This document shows, in pieces, positions 1 through 6,722 of a DNA stretch of 6,777 nt. Source of the DNA: Streptosporangiaceae bacterium (GTDB lineage Bacteria > Actinomycetota > Actinomycetes > Streptosporangiales > Streptosporangiaceae); contig JASHYW010000009.1 in assembly GCA_030042885.1 (NCBI GenBank), positions 1-6,777 of the forward strand. Reading direction: 5' to 3'. The translations under genes and the position numbers were made by a program. Under the pieces are notes generated by a model. The model ran no database searches. It saw only the letters and a list, made by a program, of their open reading frames with translations, and had not been told where the DNA came from. Each line of letters begins with the position of its first letter. The stretch's first letter is position 1.

Positions 1-921
1 ATGCAGTGCCGCTCCAGCGCAGGCGATCATCACGCAGCCGATCGCGACCCATTCGACCAGGCTCAGCCGCTGGCCGAGCATGGCCACCCCGATCAGCGCC
101 GCCACCGCGGGCTCCAGGCTCATCCACACGCCGAACAGCCGCGTCGGCATCCGCCGCAGCGACTCGAGCTCGAGCCGGTAGGGGATGACCGAGGACAGGA
201 TCCCGATCGCCGCGCCGGTCGCGAGTATGGCGGGCCGGAACATCGCGCCGCCCCCGGCGAGCACTGCGGGAGGCGTGACCAGGACGGCCGCCACGACCAT
301 GGCGATGGCCAGGCCGGCCGAGCCGGGAAACCGGCGCCCGGTCGCCTTGCTCAGCACGATGTACGCGGCCCAGCAGGTCGCGGCCAGGACCGCGAACAGC
401 ACCCCGGTCACGTTCAGGTGCCCGTGCCCGCCCTGAGTCAGCAGTATGACCCCGGTGGCCGCCAGCACGACCCAGCCGATGTCGCGCAGGTGCCGTGATC
501 CGGCCACCGCCACGGCCAGCGGGCCGAGGAATTCGATCGTGACCGCGATCCCGAGCGGGATGCGAGCGAACGACTGGTAGATGGAGAAATTCATAACCCC
601 GAGAGAGATACCGAACAATCCGGCGATGGCCGCATCCGCCAAGGCTCGTCTTTGCCTCAGGTCACGAACCGAGTGGGTGAACCCGCGTCCGGACAGCGCC
701 ACCATGGCTACGGCCGACGTCCACAGCCGCAGCCCGGTCACGGCCGCCGGCGGGATCTGCCCGAACAGCTTGTCAGCCAGGCCCGCCCCGAACTGCACGG
801 AAACGATCCCGGTGAGGATCATGACGGCCGGCAGTGCGATCTCGGAGCGGATCATCCGAGACTGGACCGGCCGATCCTGGCTGGGTCCGCTGTCCGTCCG
901 GACGGTATCCCTCAGTCCCAC
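1..921 (-). CDS. EamA/RhtA-family inner-membrane exporter (C-terminus cut by window edge)
   Basis: This gene encodes a drug/metabolite transporter (DMT) protein of the RhtA type. Characterised members export amino acids such as threonine and homoserine, but the substrate here is unknown. Numbering from the ATG at 855, there are about ten hydrophobic helices in two EamA repeats (roughly 8-140 and 148-285). Recognisable family stretches are RIPLGIAVTIEFLGPLAVA (98-116) and SLEPAVAALIGVAMLGQRLS (246-265), the latter near the expected C-terminus. The 285 residues visible compare with about 295 in E. coli RhtA, so only the last few residues should be missing. Two starts are possible. GTG at 921 overlaps the upstream permease stop by 10 bases and adds 22 polar residues. 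ATG at 855 gives a more family-like N-terminus. Neither has a clear Shine-Dalgarno sequence. I prefer 921 because overlap with the preceding gene allows translational coupling. Family call is firm; start and substrate are not. Confidence 0.88.
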   Translation of the reverse strand, partial: MGLRDTVRTDSGPSQDRPVQSRMIRSEIALPAVMILTGIVSVQFGAGLADKLFGQIPPAAVTGLRLWTSAVAMVALSGRGFTHSVRDLRQRRALADAAIAGLFGISLGVMNFSIYQSFARIPLGIAVTIEFLGPLAVAVAGSRHLRDIGWVVLAATGVILLTQGGHGHLNVTGVLFAVLAATCWAAYIVLSKATGRRFPGSAGLAIAMVVAAVLVTPPAVLAGGGAMFRPAILATGAAIGILSSVIPYRLELESLRRMPTRLFGVWMSLEPAVAALIGVAMLGQRLSLVEWVAIGCVMIACAGAALH

Positions 922-1700
922 CTGAACGTCCGCGCGGCGAGAGCGATCGCCACCCCGGCCCACACCGCCAGCGTGACCGCGTTCCCGGCCGGGAACACCA
1001 CCCCGTACTGCAGCACGCTGCGCAGGCCGGTGGACAGCGCACCGGTCGGCAGCAGCTGGAGGAGGGGCCGTGCCGCCGCGGGGAACTTGCTCAGGGAGAA
1101 CACCACGCCGCCCAGGCCGAGCAGGAGGATGTAGATGAGGTTGGCCGCGGCGAGGGTGGCCTCGGCGCGCAGGATGCCCGCCATCAGCAGGGCGAGCCCG
1201 CTGAACGCGGCGGTGCCGAGCACGATGAGCAGCGGGGCGATCACGATCGCGGCCGGGCTGGCGTTCGGCCTCCAGCCGATGGCGGAGGCGATGGCGATGA
1301 TCAGCACGCCCTGCAGCAGTTCCACCCCGATCACGGTGGCGGTCTTGGCCGCGATCAGGCCGCCGCGCGACAGGGGCGTGGCGCCCAGCCGCTTCAGCAC
1401 GCCGTAGCGCCGCTCGAACCCGGTGGCGATCGCCTGGCTGGTGAACGCGGTCGACATCACCGCCAGCGCGATGATTCCGGGAGTAAGGAAGTTGACCCTG
1501 CTCAGCCCGGCCCCGAAGTTCACCAGCGGCTCGAGGCTGAACGCCACGAGCAGCAGCAACGGGATGACCAGGATGAGCAGGAGCTGCTCGCCGTTGCGCA
1601 GCAGCGTACGGGTCTCCAGCGCGGCCTGCGCGGTGATCATCCTGCGCATCGGCGACGCCCCCGGGGCTGGCGAATAGACCGCCGCGGGCGAGGTCGGCAT
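912..1700 (-). CDS. ABC-2 type exporter membrane subunit (DrrB-like)
   Basis: This 262-residue protein is the membrane half of an ABC-2 exporter that would work with the ATPase encoded just upstream. It has a short cytoplasmic N-terminus and then about six hydrophobic segments (near 39-57, 71-92, 120-143, 150-175, 183-203 and 239-256). The segment after the second helix, ERRYGVLKRLGATPLSRG (96-113), is the charged cytoplasmic stretch typical of ABC-2 permeases. The start is ATG at 1700, whose A is also the last base of the ATPase stop (TGATG). An AAGGAA ribosome-binding site lies 11 bases upstream, inside the ATPase gene. The reading frame stays open a further 111 codons upstream, but that part is arginine-rich out-of-frame translation of the ATPase gene, not protein. 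The start could also be GTG at 1703. The substrate cannot be told from sequence; relatives export drugs, antibiotics or lipids. Confidence 0.92.
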   Translation of the reverse strand: MPTSPAAVYSPAPGASPMRRMITAQAALETRTLLRNGEQLLLILVIPLLLLVAFSLEPLVNFGAGLSRVNFLTPGIIALAVMSTAFTSQAIATGFERRYGVLKRLGATPLSRGGLIAAKTATVIGVELLQGVLIIAIASAIGWRPNASPAAIVIAPLLIVLGTAAFSGLALLMAGILRAEATLAAANLIYILLLGLGGVVFSLSKFPAAARPLLQLLPTGALSTGLRSVLQYGVVFPAGNAVTLAVWAGVAIALAARTFRWD

Positions 1701-2653
1701 CACGTGCGGAGTTCCTTCCCGGTGAGCTCGAGGAACACGTCCTCCAGCGTACGGCTCTCGACGCGAAGGCTGTTGGCGAGCACTCCTCGCTCGGCGCACC
1801 ACGCGGTCACGGCGGCCAGCAGCAACGGGTCCACCGTGCCGTGCACCTCGATCACGTAATGACCGGCTGGTGATTCCTTCACCGCGCTGGCCGCGGGCAG
1901 CACGGTGAGCAGGCTGTCGACGTCCAGCCCCGGCTCCGCCCGGAACCTGAGCTGGCCGACGGTGCCGGTGAGCTGCGCTGGCGTGCCCGCGGTCACCAGC
2001 TGGCCGTGATCGATGATGGCCACGTAGTCGCACAGCCGTTCGGCTTCCTCCATGAAGTGCGTGGTGAGGATGACGCTCACGTCGGCTTGGCGCAGTTGCG
2101 CGATCAGATCCCAGGTGGCGTGGCGTGCCTGCGGGTCCATGCCGGCCGTGGGCTCGTCGAGGAAGATCAGCTCGGGACGGCCGATGATGGCCGCGGCCAG
2201 GGACAGCCGCTGCTGCTGGCCACCTGACAGCCGCTTGTAGGGGGTGCGCGCGACCGCGGTGAGCCCAACCAGGTCGAGCAGCGTTTCCGGGCCGATCGGG
2301 CTGACGTGGAAGCTGCTCAGCAGCTTCAGGTAATCCGCGGCGGGTACGGACGGGGGAATGCCGCCGGACTGGAGCATGACGCCGACCCGCGGCCGTAGCG
2401 CGCGGCTATCACGCACCGGGTCCAGACCGAGGACGCGCACGGTGCCCTGGTCGGCACGCCGGTAGCCCTCGCAGATCTCGATGGTGGTGGTCTTACCCGC
2501 GCCGTTGGGCCCGAGGATGCCCGTCACCGCGCCCCGGGCGGCCCTCAATGACAGGCCGTCGACGGCTGCGAGCTGACCGTACCGCTTGACGAGCCCGCCG
2601 ATCTCGACGGCAGGCACCGCCGGGTTGGTCAGGGCCTGTGGGATCGTGCTCAC
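1700..2653 (-). CDS. ABC exporter ATP-binding subunit (DrrA-like)
   Basis: This 317-residue protein is a complete ABC ATPase that would power the ABC-2 permease encoded directly after it. Visible motifs are Walker A GPNGAGKT (48-55), Q-loop glutamine at 95 in VMLQSGG, signature LSGGQ (142-146), Walker B LIFLDEP (162-168) with catalytic glutamate 167, the D-loop region GMDPQ, and switch histidine 199 in TTHFMEEAE. All catalytic residues are intact. The C-terminal 85 or so residues form the extension common in DrrA/CcmA-like drug-export ATPases and end with the typical RTLEDVFLELTGKELR. Length is normal for the group. The start is GTG at 2653. No Shine-Dalgarno sequence precedes it, but a TAGACT box ends 7 bases upstream, which suggests leaderless translation. 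An alternative GTG lies at residue 13. It heads a three-gene export operon with the permease and the EamA transporter. Confidence 0.95.
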   Translation of the reverse strand: MSTIPQALTNPAVPAVEIGGLVKRYGQLAAVDGLSLRAARGAVTGILGPNGAGKTTTIEICEGYRRADQGTVRVLGLDPVRDSRALRPRVGVMLQSGGIPPSVPAADYLKLLSSFHVSPIGPETLLDLVGLTAVARTPYKRLSGGQQQRLSLAAAIIGRPELIFLDEPTAGMDPQARHATWDLIAQLRQADVSVILTTHFMEEAERLCDYVAIIDHGQLVTAGTPAQLTGTVGQLRFRAEPGLDVDSLLTVLPAASAVKESPAGHYVIEVHGTVDPLLLAAVTAWCAERGVLANSLRVESRTLEDVFLELTGKELRT

Positions 2654-2660
2654 GCACGTG

Positions 2661-2666
2661 AGTCTA
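2661..2666 (-). promoter_or_regulatory. Putative -10 box (TAGACT) of the ABC/EamA operon, leaderless
   Basis: On the minus strand TAGACT matches the TAnnnT actinobacterial -10 consensus. It ends 7 bases before the GTG start of the ATPase, so transcription would begin at or next to the start codon. That fits the absence of a Shine-Dalgarno sequence. No clear -35 element is seen at the usual spacing. Confidence 0.45.
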
Positions 2667-2717
2667 CGGGGATCACCATCCGCCCTGTGCGACGCCGGTC
2701 ACCCTGGCTCCCGCCCC

Positions 2718-2729
2718 GTGCTCGAGCAC
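2718..2729. repeat. 12-base perfect palindrome GTGCTCGAGCAC, possible operator
   Basis: The 12 bases are identical to their reverse complement and lie about 65 bases from the ATPase start and 88 bases from the decarboxylase start. The position suits a dimeric regulator acting on one or both operons. In GC-rich DNA a single palindrome of this size may be chance, so the regulatory reading is inference. Confidence 0.3.
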
Positions 2730-2806
2730 CGTCCAGGAGACCAGCTCGTGCGGTGGCGGGTGGCCCGCCGCGCGGCTGTGCGATGCTGATCCCGAGCACG
2801 GACTGC

Positions 2807-2811
2807 GGAGG
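2807..2811 (+). promoter_or_regulatory. Ribosome-binding site GGAGG of the decarboxylase gene
   Basis: GGAGG lies 5 bases before the ATG at 2817. It fixes that start over the later in-frame ATG at codon 6 and suggests strong translation initiation. Confidence 0.85.
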
Positions 2812-2816
2812 AAATC

Positions 2817-5183
2817 ATGGCGTATAAAGACATGTTCACGGTCCTCGTCGTGGACTCCCGGATCAGGCGCTCGCGCTCCCTCAACGACGCGTTCGAGCGT
2901 ATTCTCGGGAACCTTCGCGACGTCCACCATCTGCGCACCGACCTCATCGGCACCACCGAGGACGCCATCGTCCGCCTGCGCAACGACGCCTCGGTCGCAT
3001 GCGTGCTTCTGGAGTGGGGCCGCAAGGGCGCCGGCATCGACGGGAAGCGTGTCGTGGAGACGCTCGAGGACATCGGCCTCAAGGCCCCGGTGTTCCTGGT
3101 GGTCGCGCACGACCAGCTCGGGCGCAATGAGCAGGGGCTGCTCGTCGATATCGTGCGCGGTCTGATCTACCCCGAGGAGGACACGCCAGACTTCGTGGCC
3201 AAGTACATCAACCGGCATTTCGAGGAGTACATCGAGCAGCTCAAGCCGCCGTTCTTCGGGCGGGTCATCGATTTTAACGAGTCGAGCAACGAGGTGTGGA
3301 CGTGCCCGGGGCACAACGGCGGCACGTTCTACCGCAAGAGCCCGGTCGGGCATGTCTTCTACGAGTACCTGGGCGAGGCGGTGTTCCGCACCGACCTGGA
3401 CAACTCGGTGGTCGAGCTAGGCGACCTGCTGGTGCACGAGGGTCCCGCGCGCAAGGCCGAGGTGGCCGCCGCGGAGATCTTCGGCGCCGACCGGACGTAC
3501 TTCGGGCTCAACGGCACGTCCACCTCCAACAAGGTCGTCGCCAGCGCCCTGGTCTCCCGGGGCGACCTGGTGCTGTTCGACCGTAACAACCACAAGTCAA
3601 ACCACCAGGGCGCCCTGGTACTTGGCGGTGGCATTCCCATTTACCTGCCGACCGACCGCAACCCGCAGGGCATGGTCGGTCCCATCCACGCTGATGCGCT
3701 GGATGAGGAGCGCATCCGGGCGGCTATCCGGGCCAACCCGCTGGTCACCGACCCGGACCGCTGGCAGGCCCAGCGACCCTTCCGCCTGGCCATCATCGAG
3801 CAGTGCACCTACGACGGCACCATCTACAGCACCGAGATGATCCTTGAGCGCATCGGTCACCTGTGCGACTACATCCTGTTCGACGAGGCGTGGGGCGGCT
3901 TCATGAAGTTCCACCCCCTGTTCTCCGGCCACTACGCCATGGGCCTGGACGACCTCGGACCGGACGATCCCGGAATCATCGCCACCCAGTCCACGCACAA
4001 GCAGCTCGCCGGTTTCTCGCAGGCTTCGCAGATCCACGTGAAGAGCCAGCACATCGACGGCCAGCACCGTCATGTGACCGACCGCCGCTTCAATGAGGCC
4101 TACCTGTTGCACGCCTCAACTTCGCCGTTCTACCCGCTGTTCTCATCGCTGGACGTGGGGGCCCAGATGATGAAGGGACGTAACGGCTTCCACCTGTGGA
4201 ACGATGCCATCCGGTTGGCGGTGCAGATACGCAAGGCCATCCGCAACCTGCGGCACAGGTACGAGTCGGAGGCGGGTAGCACCGGTGTATCCCCGTGGTT
4301 CTTCGATCCGTTCGTCCCTGACGTGGTCACGGTGACCGCCTCCCCGTACACCGAGGACCTGCACGACGTGCCCTGGGAGAAGGTGCCCACCCCCGTTTTG
4401 CTGGCCGAGCAGCAGTGCTGGCTGCTGCGGCCCGGAGCGCGCTGGCACGGATTCACGCACGTGACCGACGGCTACGTGATGACCGACCCCAACAAGCTCA
4501 CGCTGGTCACGCCCGGCTTCGACCCCAAGACTGGCGAGTACCTCAACTGGGGCGTTCCGGCACCGATCGTTGCCCAGTTCCTGCGCGAGCGGGGTATCGT
4601 CCCGGAGAAGAACGACCTCAACACCATCCTTTTCCTCGTCACGCCCGGCATCGAGGTCAGCAAGGCCGGCACACTCGTTGCCGCACTCGCGGACTTCAAG
4701 CGGTACTTCGACGGCAACACGCCGCTCCGGACGGTGATGCCCGCCTTCGTCGCGGCCAGGCCGCGGGTCTACGGCAACGAGCGACTGCGCGACCTGTGCC
4801 AGCGCATGCATGACTTCTACCGGAAGGGACAGACGTCACAGCTGCAGCGCCTGCAGTTCCGGGCCGAGCATTTCCCGGAGATAGCGATGTCACCGCACGA
4901 AGCCACCAGGCGATTCACCGCCAACCAGATCGACTATGTGCCCATCGACAGGGTGGGCGGCCGGGTGGCGGCGACGATGGCGCTGGTGTACCCGCCGGGC
5001 ATCGGCATCGTGGTGCCCGGCGAGCGCTGGGACGAACGCGCCGCGCCCATGATCGCCTACCTCAAGCTGTTCGAGGACAGCTACGCCCACTTCCCCGGGT
5101 TCGCGAACGAGATCCAGGGCGTATACCCAGAAGAAGGCGAAGACGGCCGTGTGCGCCTGTTCACCTATGTCATCAAGGAGTAA
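2817..5183 (+). CDS. PLP-dependent Orn/Lys/Arg decarboxylase (ornithine- or arginine-decarboxylase-like)
   Basis: This 788-residue enzyme is a fold-type I basic amino acid decarboxylase. It removes CO2 from ornithine, lysine or arginine to give putrescine, cadaverine or agmatine, and takes up a proton. Domains in order are a receiver-like wing domain (about 7-140), the PLP-binding catalytic domain (about 145-590) and the C-terminal domain (about 595-788). The PLP lysine is K395 in ATQSTHKQLAGFSQAS. H259 in DRNNHKS should stack on the cofactor, and D356 in DEAW should contact its ring nitrogen. PGHNGG (164-169), NGTST (232-236) and YPPG (725-728) are also family motifs. The stretches LGDLLVHEG and DRNNHKSNHQGAL resemble E. 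coli ornithine decarboxylases SpeC/SpeF, but DEAW at 356-359 resembles arginine decarboxylase AdiA. I therefore leave the substrate open. The protein is roughly 70 residues longer than SpeC, partly through added sequence around 480-530. It appears complete. It is the first gene of a probable operon. Confidence 0.95.
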   Translation: MAYKDMFTVLVVDSRIRRSRSLNDAFERILGNLRDVHHLRTDLIGTTEDAIVRLRNDASVACVLLEWGRKGAGIDGKRVVETLEDIGLKAPVFLVVAHDQLGRNEQGLLVDIVRGLIYPEEDTPDFVAKYINRHFEEYIEQLKPPFFGRVIDFNESSNEVWTCPGHNGGTFYRKSPVGHVFYEYLGEAVFRTDLDNSVVELGDLLVHEGPARKAEVAAAEIFGADRTYFGLNGTSTSNKVVASALVSRGDLVLFDRNNHKSNHQGALVLGGGIPIYLPTDRNPQGMVGPIHADALDEERIRAAIRANPLVTDPDRWQAQRPFRLAIIEQCTYDGTIYSTEMILERIGHLCDYILFDEAWGGFMKFHPLFSGHYAMGLDDLGPDDPGIIATQSTHKQLAGFSQASQIHVKSQHIDGQHRHVTDRRFNEAYLLHASTSPFYPLFSSLDVGAQMMKGRNGFHLWNDAIRLAVQIRKAIRNLRHRYESEAGSTGVSPWFFDPFVPDVVTVTASPYTEDLHDVPWEKVPTPVLLAEQQCWLLRPGARWHGFTHVTDGYVMTDPNKLTLVTPGFDPKTGEYLNWGVPAPIVAQFLRERGIVPEKNDLNTILFLVTPGIEVSKAGTLVAALADFKRYFDGNTPLRTVMPAFVAARPRVYGNERLRDLCQRMHDFYRKGQTSQLQRLQFRAEHFPEIAMSPHEATRRFTANQIDYVPIDRVGGRVAATMALVYPPGIGIVVPGERWDERAAPMIAYLKLFEDSYAHFPGFANEIQGVYPEEGEDGRVRLFTYVIKE

Positions 5184-5210
5184 AGGCACGAGCGGGGTGA
5201 ACCACCGCAC

Positions 5211-6359
5211 GTGATCGGCGCCATCGGGCACGCGCTGTCGATCACCGGGTCGATGACGTGGGCCATCACCTGGGCGCTGATCCTCGGGTTCACCTTGTCA
5301 GCGATGGTGCAGGCGGTGGTCCGCAAATCTACGGTGGTCAGACTCCTCGGCGATGACCGGCCCCGGACGCTGGCGCGAGCGGCCGGCTTCGGCGCCGCGT
5401 CGTCATCGTGCTCGTACGCCGCGGTAGCGCTGGCCCGGTCGCTGTTCCGTAAGGGCGCCGACTTCACTGCGGCCATGGCGTTCGAGATCGCTTCGACGAA
5501 CCTGGTGATCGAACTCGGCATGATCCTGGCGCTGCTCATGGGCTGGCAGTTCACGCTGGCCGAATTCACCGGCGGGCCGGTGATGATCGTGCTGGTCGCC
5601 GTGCTGTTCAGGCTGCTGCTGCGGGAACGGCTGCTACGCGAGGCGCGGGTGCAGGCCGGCCGCGGGATAGCCGGCTCGATGGAGGGCCACGCCGCGATGG
5701 ACATGTCCATCCAGCGATCCGGGTCGTTCACCAGCCGCCTGTTCTCCAGCAGCGGCTATACCTCCGTCGCCCACGTGTTCGTGATGGAATGGGCCGCGAT
5801 CATCCGCGACCTGGCCATCGGGCTGCTCGCCGCCGGAGCCATCGCCGCCTGGGTACCCGACACCTTCTGGCAAGCCTTCTTCATCACCGGACACCCGCTC
5901 GCCGCGAAGTTGTGGGGACCGCTTATCGGCCCCGTCGTCGCGATCATCTCGTTCGTATGCTCCATCGGGAACGTGCCGCTGGCGGTCGTCCTGTGGAAGG
6001 GAGGCATCAGCTTCGGCGGGGTCGTCGCCTTCATCTTCGCCGACCTGATCATCGCCCCGATCCTCAACATCTACCGGAAGTACTACGGGGGCCGGATGGC
6101 CCTGTTCCTGCTCGGCACGTTCTACGTCGCGATGGCCGGGGCCGGTTACGTGGTCGAGCTGGTCTTCAGCGGCCTCGGCCTGATCCCGAGCCCGGCCAGC
6201 GCCAGGATCCCCGACCAGGGTGTGTCGTGGGACTACACCACCTGGCTGAACATCGTCTTCCTCCTCCTCGCGGCCGCGCTGATCGTTCGGTTCGTCCGCA
6301 CCGGCGGGATCGCTATGCTGCGCATGATGGGCGGCGCGCCCGATAGCCACGATCACTAG
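5211..6359 (+). CDS. DUF318/ArsP_1-family (YraQ-like) membrane permease
   Basis: This 382-residue multi-pass protein belongs to the permease family that includes ArsP, an exporter of trivalent organoarsenicals, and YraQ. The substrate of this branch is unknown. About eight or nine hydrophobic segments are visible (near 15-37, 58-78, 86-111, 121-137, 195-214, 236-262, 268-287, 296-320 and 343-361). Two related signature stretches mark the two halves: AASSSCSYAAVALARSLFRK (62-81) and FVCSIGNVPLAVVLWKGG (248-265), with single cysteines at 67 and 250. A hydrophilic loop (about 138-188) carries a GHAAMDM segment, and the C-terminus ends DSHDH; both could bind metal, though this is only inference. 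The start is GTG at 5211 with just a weak GGGG stretch upstream; ATG at 5253 is a later alternative. It begins 27 bases after the decarboxylase stop, so cotranscription is likely. The family call is firm and the function is not. Confidence 0.85.
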   Translation: MIGAIGHALSITGSMTWAITWALILGFTLSAMVQAVVRKSTVVRLLGDDRPRTLARAAGFGAASSSCSYAAVALARSLFRKGADFTAAMAFEIASTNLVIELGMILALLMGWQFTLAEFTGGPVMIVLVAVLFRLLLRERLLREARVQAGRGIAGSMEGHAAMDMSIQRSGSFTSRLFSSSGYTSVAHVFVMEWAAIIRDLAIGLLAAGAIAAWVPDTFWQAFFITGHPLAAKLWGPLIGPVVAIISFVCSIGNVPLAVVLWKGGISFGGVVAFIFADLIIAPILNIYRKYYGGRMALFLLGTFYVAMAGAGYVVELVFSGLGLIPSPASARIPDQGVSWDYTTWLNIVFLLLAAALIVRFVRTGGIAMLRMMGGAPDSHDH

Positions 6360-6363
6360 GAGG
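6358..6363 (+). promoter_or_regulatory. Ribosome-binding site AGGAGG of the DksA-like gene, overlapping the permease stop
   Basis: AGGAGG begins inside the TAG stop of the permease gene and lies 8 bases before the ATG at 6372. It fixes the start and ties translation of the two genes together. Confidence 0.85.
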
Positions 6364-6371
6364 ACGGCCGG

Positions 6372-6722
6372 ATGGACCAGGACCGGGCCCGCTCCCTGCT
6401 CATCGCCGAACGCGACGAGGTGCAGAGCCTGCTCAAGGACGCCGAGGCCACAGCCCGCCAAGCCCGCGTGGCGGAGGTGGAGAGCGAAGCGGAAGACAGC
6501 GCCGATGCCGCGCTCGCGCTCGCCGAAGAAGGCCAGGATGACGCCGTGGCGGAAAGCCTGCGCAACCGGCTGGAGGCCATCGAGCGTGCGCTGCGCCGGC
6601 TGGACGACGGCACGTACGGCCGCTCCATCCGCAGCGGCAAGCCGATCCCCGACGAGCGCCTGGAAGCCGACCCCGCAGCCGAGCTCACCGTGGAGGAGGC
6701 CCGGGCAGCCGAGCGCGGCTGA
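6372..6722 (+). CDS. DksA/TraR-like protein lacking the zinc-finger cysteines
   Basis: This 116-residue acidic protein resembles DksA/TraR regulators, which bind the secondary channel of RNA polymerase and adjust promoter choice, often with ppGpp. The first 80 residues are predicted helical and charged, suiting a coiled coil. DSADAA at 42-47 fits the DxxDxA tip motif of DksA. The C-terminal part keeps the family frame (GTYG at 80-83, GKPIPDERLEADPAA at 89-103). However, the four positions that normally hold zinc cysteines are S85, S88, T106 and E109, and there is no cysteine anywhere in the protein. It therefore cannot form the classical C4 zinc finger. The frame is intact, so it is not a pseudogene by sequence; similar zinc-less forms are, as I recall, common in actinobacteria. 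The gene starts 12 bases after the permease stop with a strong ribosome-binding site. It may act as a general regulator that merely shares the transcript. Confidence 0.85.
   Translation: MDQDRARSLLIAERDEVQSLLKDAEATARQARVAEVESEAEDSADAALALAEEGQDDAVAESLRNRLEAIERALRRLDDGTYGRSIRSGKPIPDERLEADPAAELTVEEARAAERG

Larger units (their letters stand above)
2654..2816. promoter_or_regulatory. Divergent promoter region between export operon and decarboxylase operon
   Basis: This 163-base spacer separates two operons that point away from each other, so it must hold the promoters of both unless transcription comes from elsewhere. I see a good -10 box for the leftward operon, a ribosome-binding site for the rightward one, and a 12-base perfect palindrome in the middle. 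I do not see a convincing -10/-35 pair for the rightward operon. The best weak candidate is gatgct at 2782-2787. No riboswitch-like structure or small gene is evident. Confidence 0.7.

Noticed and set aside
834..1859. Long plus-strand open frame of 341 codons
   Set aside because: It is opposite the permease and ATPase genes, is rich in R, G, H and Q as expected of GC-rich shadow frames, and has no recognisable domain.
1701..2033. 111-codon N-terminal extension of the ABC permease frame
   Set aside because: It lies entirely inside the ATPase gene in another frame, is arginine-rich and low in complexity, and the ATG at 1700 with an upstream AAGGAA site gives a normal-length permease.
2673..3353. 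Minus-strand open frame of 226 codons covering the divergent promoter region and the decarboxylase N-terminus
   Set aside because: It is antisense to the clearly real decarboxylase gene, has no family motif, and its stop lies in the spacer without a plausible ribosome-binding site at its start.
5208..5213. CACGTG next to the starts of the ATPase (2655-2660), permease (1701-1706) and ArsP-like gene (5208-5213), with CCGCACGTGAT shared by the last two
   Set aside because: CACGTG also occurs several times inside coding sequence here, so the repeated occurrence near starts is probably chance in GC-rich DNA.
5634..6461. Minus-strand open frame of 275 codons opposite the ArsP-like permease
   Set aside because: Composition (D, G, E, R and H rich) is that of an antisense shadow of a membrane protein gene, and no family motif is visible.
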